Assembly: GCA_033980235.1 (NCBI GenBank)
Contig: CM067067.1
Span: forward strand, 2,781,001-2,845,000
From: Diadema setosum
Lineage: Eukaryota; Echinodermata; Echinoidea; Diadematoida; Diadematidae
Direction: 5' to 3'
Length of the DNA stretch: 64,000 bases
Shown here piece by piece: positions 58,109-64,000 of the stretch. Position numbers and translations under genes: made by a program. Below the pieces are notes generated by a model, which was not told the origin of the DNA, made no database searches, and saw nothing but the letters and a program-made list of their open reading frames with translations. How positions within the stretch are numbered: position 1 is the stretch's first letter; each line of letters begins with the position of its first letter.

Positions 58109-61100
58109 ACAATCACATAAAATCACAAAAAGATTAGCAGTCATTGTGAAAAAAAAAAAAACAGAATTCTTCATTTCAGAAAGGGAGATGAGTATTTCGT
58201 CCCACCTCCCTGTTTCATGTTAAGCGTGGCCACCGATGGGATTTTAAAGTTATAATACTGCACTTCCTGTTCATGTTGTCTGGGATGATGAGATGAAAAC
58301 CAACTGCGCCGAAAAGTGGGCGCTATAATCAGAAAATACAGAACTTCAGAATTTCACGCGTTTCATTAAACAATTATACACAAACCAAACAAGTTGTGAT
58401 GCCACAACTCACTCACTGATCTGCACAAAACTCTTAATGAAATAGATTTAATTGAATGAAATTTAATCACAAAGAGGAAATGACATATTCCACTTCAAGT
58501 TATTCTAAATTTTTAATTATGTAAGAACTTATTTCTATAATAACTTAATTAGTTGGTATAGTGACGAGAATGGTTTCATGATAATCTTTACTTTTCTCTA
58601 CAAATAATTTATGAGAGGATGATACCATCTTCTCACCCAAATCAAAATGATTCTAAAAAAAACTGATCTCACCGTTTCGTGGGGAAAAAAAAGGAAAAAT
58701 CAAAATACAGTTGAATCATGTTTTCTTTTACTCCCGTCCAATCTTAACAACGCATTACAATTCCGTTTTTAAAAGTAACTTCCTTTTAGTATTTCCGCGT
58801 CCCGCAGATGGACGTGTTTCCTGCTTGGCTAGCATTCAATCCCCTCAGTCCATTCATATTTATCTTTTATTATTTGTAAGTAGCTCTTTATTGTGGTTCT
58901 TTCTCGGTTTCCTGTCCTATAGACCAACCAGCGGCAGTGGTCTGGGAGGAAGCAGCGTGACTACAATATTATTCAGACTTCCCGACACAAAAGAGTAGTT
59001 TTGCCCTTCAACATAACTTGGTACATTTTTAATATATAGTAGAAGATTCAATACACATCCTATTAAACGGGATCTATGAATTAAGCTGGGTAAGCTTTCA
59101 GTACAAGTGACCGAAAACCGTAAAACAATTGCATTAAAACGAATAGTTGAAATTATCAGTTTTCTACTTCCTTTTTCATCTTCCTCGTTTTTTCATAACT
59201 TGCTGGTGAATCTGTCTGTACAATAAGTAATTAGGCCATATGATTTATGATGATGAGAAATTTTATGAATTCACCAATCTTCTTATTGTCCATATATGTG
59301 AAAAAAATAATGATATTTATTGGTTCCTGTTTCTATAAACATGATAAATATTGATGACAGCTATCTATACTGTGATTGTGATTTCTCCAAAGGACCTATG
59401 AAAGAGAATTATTGTTTATTCATCAAAATTAGATCACCAGGTCTGAAAATAAAATCATTTACATGTTGTTTCTTGTCGAATTCGAGACAAGGAAATCATC
59501 TGAATTGATATTTCGCAGGGGAATGACCATGTGAGAAACTTACCTTGTACCGTTAATGCCTGGTGCCTGTATGAATTCGCTAATCTTCGTGATAGGAAAC
59601 GGACTTGATTTCAATCAAGCACATTTTATATCAGAGGAATATTTTGCATGTCAGTGTAATTGATTCTCACATTTTGTAATATGGTATTTTCTTAAAGCAA
59701 TCACGGAACTCGAATAGTCAGTACTGCAACCAGGTAACTCAACTCAAAACTTTTTAGCTAATTCTGCCTGCTACGATAATACAATAACTGACGAGATACC
59801 TGGAATATATTGCACTCCATTCGAATTCAGAAGACAATCGTGTTCTGCTTTCTTCTTGACCTCCATAATTCATATCTACACGTATTTGTAAACCTATATT
59901 GCGAGTGTATCTCAAGACAGAATGTTTCGCAAAGCTAATTTAAGCAGGTGGCGTATTGAGGTAAGAATGTAAATCTCATCACCAGTGCCTACTCGACCGA
60001 GTTAAAAAAAATCAAACAAAGAGTCAGTTGAATCCACAGTTTAGCAATACAATCATCTCCTGCATCAACACTAAGGTAGTATTACCGTAAACAAACTTGA
60101 CTTCCCAGCCCAGTTATTTCGTACATCGTGATAACAATAGTACAAGGACAGACGATGTTTGACATCGGAGATTAGTGCACTCGTCTTAACACTAAGTACA
60201 GGTTGTAGGGCCTATACCTCTATCATTTTGTTACCTATTCTTGTACCTTAATCTCCTACGAGATGATGACCCTATGACGTATGATATTGAGGAATGGGAC
60301 CACAGGCAGCACGCTCGCCATTGCACTATACATACTTATACTGATGCTTTGATTGCGTCTTGATGCTTTCATTGCGTCATGATGCCTTCATTCCATCATG
60401 AATGCATTTGGAATTGAATGCAGCGTTACAGTTAATCTCATGCACAACATCACATTGCTGCAATTCAAATCAGGGACGCAATCTAATACCGTCAAGTTGG
60501 TCGACTAATTTTTTCCAGATCTGCTCTACAGAGAGAGAGAGAGATAGAGTTTGTTTGGTGTCGTACAGACAACACAAAAGTCGCCACTTTCAAAGAAGGC
60601 GGTCAATATGGTAATACCCTTGACAATCATGTCGGCACGTATGGGTTAATCATTAACGAAATCGTCATGGCTCCTTGACTTTAGGGTCATTAGCACGCCA
60701 GGTTTGTTTTGAATGAGTACTTAACTCAATCAAAACAAGCCGGGTCATTTACCCCACTGTAGCTGAGGACGGACTTGATTTTAGATGTAATTTTACTTCT
60801 ACGATGACATTACGAATCGTGCGAACTTCACATTTTGAACATTTGATAAAAAACCAAGCTGAAACCAGAGATTATGTTTTAATAAGTTCCTTGCGTTTAT
60901 GTTTCTCACTGCAATGTAACTTTGACTTTCAAAACCAACTATGAATACCGCCATGAATGAGACGCGAGCGGAGCACACGCCAGCGTACAACGCCGAAGAC
61001 TCCTATGGGCCATCGTGTTACATTTTATTGATCAGGTTGCAGACGTGTTTGTTTACCTGTAACTTCAGGTAATTTACACCAGTCACCTTTCTGCAAAGTG

Positions 61101-64000
61101 CGAAGTCATGGATCTTTTATCCGAAATTTCCTGGCAAAACTAGATTTTTATTAGTCTAGTGTACAGACGATCATCTTGGTGACTGAGTTATTCAAACCGT
61201 TAATAGGTAGGTGCTTAAATAATCAAGGGCTAGTAAATTACGAAGAACAAGAGATAGGGGTTGTGTCTGATCAACGAACAGGCGTGCTATATGAAAAGTT
61301 ACAACTTTAGTTACATGTATATGAGAATCAGAGGAAAACAAAAATACGAGGACATGAACATGAAACAAGACTAGTATGTTCAAGACCTTGTACCCGTGGT
61401 TTAGATACATTCATACGTTATCGAAGCTAACTATTCATAATAAAAGCTTTTCTGTAATTGTTGTTTCTAATAACTTGACATTAAAAAAAAAGATAGCTAT
61501 GTCAACGGCATAATGGGCATTACCCCACAAAAGATACGAAGCCTTTTAACAACAGGTAATAAAGAAAACAGCAGTAACCATTCTAGCCATCGTAATTCAA
61601 ATCCCGCCCTCCGTAGAGAGAGGAGTGATGAGGCCTATGAATATTCATAATTTTATAACGGTGACATTTAAAATACTTTTACCGCGGATTCTCTCATGCC
61701 CATATACGGTAAGGCCGCGGAGAGAAGGCAAAGAACAGCTGCCTGAGGAAAGGTTCACGGTCGCGGAGCTGGCCAGACGCTTCCATCCTTAATACTTTTT
61801 AAATATGTTTAATAAGTCTAGTTTCGGATTGTGCCGAGAAATAACTCTGGATAAAAAGAAAAAGATACAACAGCTACCCATCCACACAAACAAAACGAAA
61901 ACAATACATCGTTTCAAACACTTCACACTCTTCACTGTCTTGTACAGTACAAATTCACTGAATTTTCACTCTCCAAAACTGAGTCACCAATCTGTAATTT
62001 TCTTTGAAGTAACGTAATTCATACACTCAACAATATCTTTGGCCATATTTTGTCAGTGAGAGCGTACTGCATGGGCTTGCCTGTAGTACCAACCACTGGG
62101 AGAATGCGTGGCTCTCTTGCACAATATAACATAATAATAGCTGCACGCTATACAGACGTGTTTTCGGTCGAACCATGGAGCTATACAGGTATAGCTCCAC
62201 GGTCAAACTTTATGCATATTAAATCTTTCTTCCAAACTTTGTTTCCCGACAATCAAGAAAGCTTGTCAGAGCCTTGCACCTAAGTAGCAACAACTAGTGT
62301 ACATCAAACTGGATTGCAAGTATTTTGACATGTGTGAAGTTGAAGAGGTTAATCTAATAGTTTGTTACTATACGTTCTCATCTAATTTCATCCCTTCTAC
62401 ACGTAGATTAATGAGATACATTAATGTGCACGCCTCCTGAAATATACAGATATTATTTCTGATTGTTCATCAAGATTTTTAAGTTTCGTGTTCGATTTGC
62501 AAGATCATCTAGAATTGAGAGTCTGCATAGTTCTTAATAGATAGCAAGCAACGCCGAAAAGGAAAGCATAATATGTAATATCTGTATGTCTCGATCCTAA
62601 AGGAACAGAATAGATAGACTTTATGATTATTATAAACAATAACGTTTAACAACGAATCAGATGCAGGATATACAACAAATCTTATGAAGCAGTTGACATA
62701 AATACAGCGTTAAAACCTGGGAAATTTGGTTCAAACTTGTCCCAAGATGTCTTGCAATGATTTTGTTGAGCATGCGCAGCTTTACAAACTTGAAAATCTA
62801 TAAAGATTAAACCTCAAATGACATGTTTTTTTTTTTTTGAAAAGGAGGAAGCTTTTTTCCATCAAATTATTCTAGAGTTGTAATGACTAGTAGCAAGTTT
62901 TTAAGGGGTTCACGATTTCCATGGCTGTCAAAATGTGTTACCAACATTCATTACGCCGTGACTGCTGCGTTATCTTAGGGAACTTCACCGGTGCACCTGC
63001 ACCTACCCCCATTAACGAGAACATGATGCGTGGAGCAGAGTTCCACTTAAAAAAAAAAAAGAAAAGGAAAAAAGAATAGCCATCAAGTCAGTCCCGAAGC
63101 AGTAGGAACTTCAACTTCAAGAAAAGGGTGTTTACTAGGGACCGAGGAAAGGGGTCAAGGCAATATCCGAGACGGACGTAAGGTGAGGAATGACCTGGAT
63201 GGAGGCCATACAGTGAAGCAGGAGGTGGAAAGAAGAGCCACTTTCCTGATTATAACTGGGAGGAGAGACATCGAAACAACCCTGGTGGTGATGAAGGGAG
63301 GGTCTCCTTTCTACCCCCCCCCCCCCCTTCTCGTGCTTGTAGGTCGATGAAAGGTTGCAGAAAGTGTTTACATTTGAGATTAGTGACCTTTCTAAGCATA
63401 ATTATGTCGCAACAACTCGTAAGTTGCCTCCGTGCTCTTTCAAAATCCTTGAAAGAAGGAATTCTACTTTCATATCGATTTTTCTCAAATATGACCATGG
63501 AGCTGTAGCTCATGATATAACAGTGATATCAGTCAAATTGATGCAGCGCATACACAGCGATAAAAGATGAAGGGAAATGTAGATTTACTTCTGTGAACTT
63601 GGTTATTGCAACTAGCATCCTCTATACTGTGGGAGTTAACTGTCCAAGAATCCGTTCAGATAGTGTCATATCACAATAGAAATTCCGTCTTTTACGATAC
63701 GCTCGCACTGACTACACTATGCGGAGACTTTTAACGACGCATTCGATAATGCCAATTAAATGCCCAATTTCATTACGCTTGTACTAACGGTAAGATAGTC
63801 ACCATTCATGCCATTATACAAACATCTGATATTTAGAATGTAACACTATTTCAAGATCAGAAGACACTCTACCACCATCTCCCAGTTTACCAAATGTTTT
63901 ATGACTTAGCCAGATATTATATTATGTAGGATTTCCTGCTCTGTCATCGTATTGTATGTTCTTGCTGTACATAACTTGGACGTTTCATAGTCATCATGTT

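Larger units (their letters stand above)
50660..64000. other. Region upstream of gene B exon 2: no secure gene
   Basis: Expected to hold the gene B signal-peptide exon and promoter. A GC-richer segment at about 55780-56060 carries a minus-strand CCAAT (56047-56051), and another at about 57700-57880 is CpG-rich; either could be a promoter. A strong minus-strand donor (CAAG|GTAAGT near 59548) could end a 5' UTR exon. Otherwise I see simple repeats and short unrecognised frames. I recognise no second gene here. Confidence 0.4.

Overview
The window looks like nuclear DNA from a marine invertebrate animal. I favour an ambulacrarian such as an echinoderm, but the sequence alone does not prove this. 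Genes are split by GT-AG introns, and the intervening DNA is AT-rich and full of microsatellites, homopolymer C/G runs, foldback elements and MITEs. The one complete LINE has an RNase H domain. No bacterial, operonic or CRISPR features are present.

The only host genes I can support are two paralogous genes in head-to-tail tandem on the minus strand, both encoding Notch-ligand-like (DSL family) proteins. Gene A (535-25867, continuing past the left edge) has a signal-peptide exon, an MNNL/C2-like N-terminus over three exons, a DSL exon, one single-EGF exon and a 1,003-base exon of tandem calcium-binding EGF repeats. Gene B (34165-50659) has the same exon order and phases. Three of its exons match gene A in length exactly (139, 158 and 97 bases). 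Its large EGF exon is 2,467 bases, and its 3' end is present: last EGFs, a two-exon SEA-like juxtamembrane region, a transmembrane exon and a cytoplasmic-tail exon with stop codon. The first coding exon of gene B was not securely found.

Both proteins would be single-pass surface proteins with an N-terminal MNNL-DSL module presented on a long EGF stalk. They differ from textbook Jagged and Delta: calcium-binding EGFs follow the DSL directly (no DOS-type EGF1-2), gene B has no VWC domain, and key Notch-contacting DSL residues are altered in each, in different ways. They may be diverged or decoy-like Notch ligands.

Layout: 1-9307 holds gene A exons and introns (foldback repeat at 3731-4423, piggyBac-like MITE at 5104-5918). 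9308-25819 is gene A intron 1, with an intact two-ORF LINE (ORFs 13859-19146) lying between 250-base inverted arms, plus a 191-base tandem duplication. 25820-26110 is gene A exon 1 and the likely promoter. 26111-34164 is the intergenic spacer with MITEs and AT tracts. 34165-50659 is gene B, whose introns carry a tandem repeat block, a foldback minisatellite, a small hairpin and a 2-kb hAT-like element. 50660-64000 is presumed gene B 5' intron or upstream DNA with repeats only.
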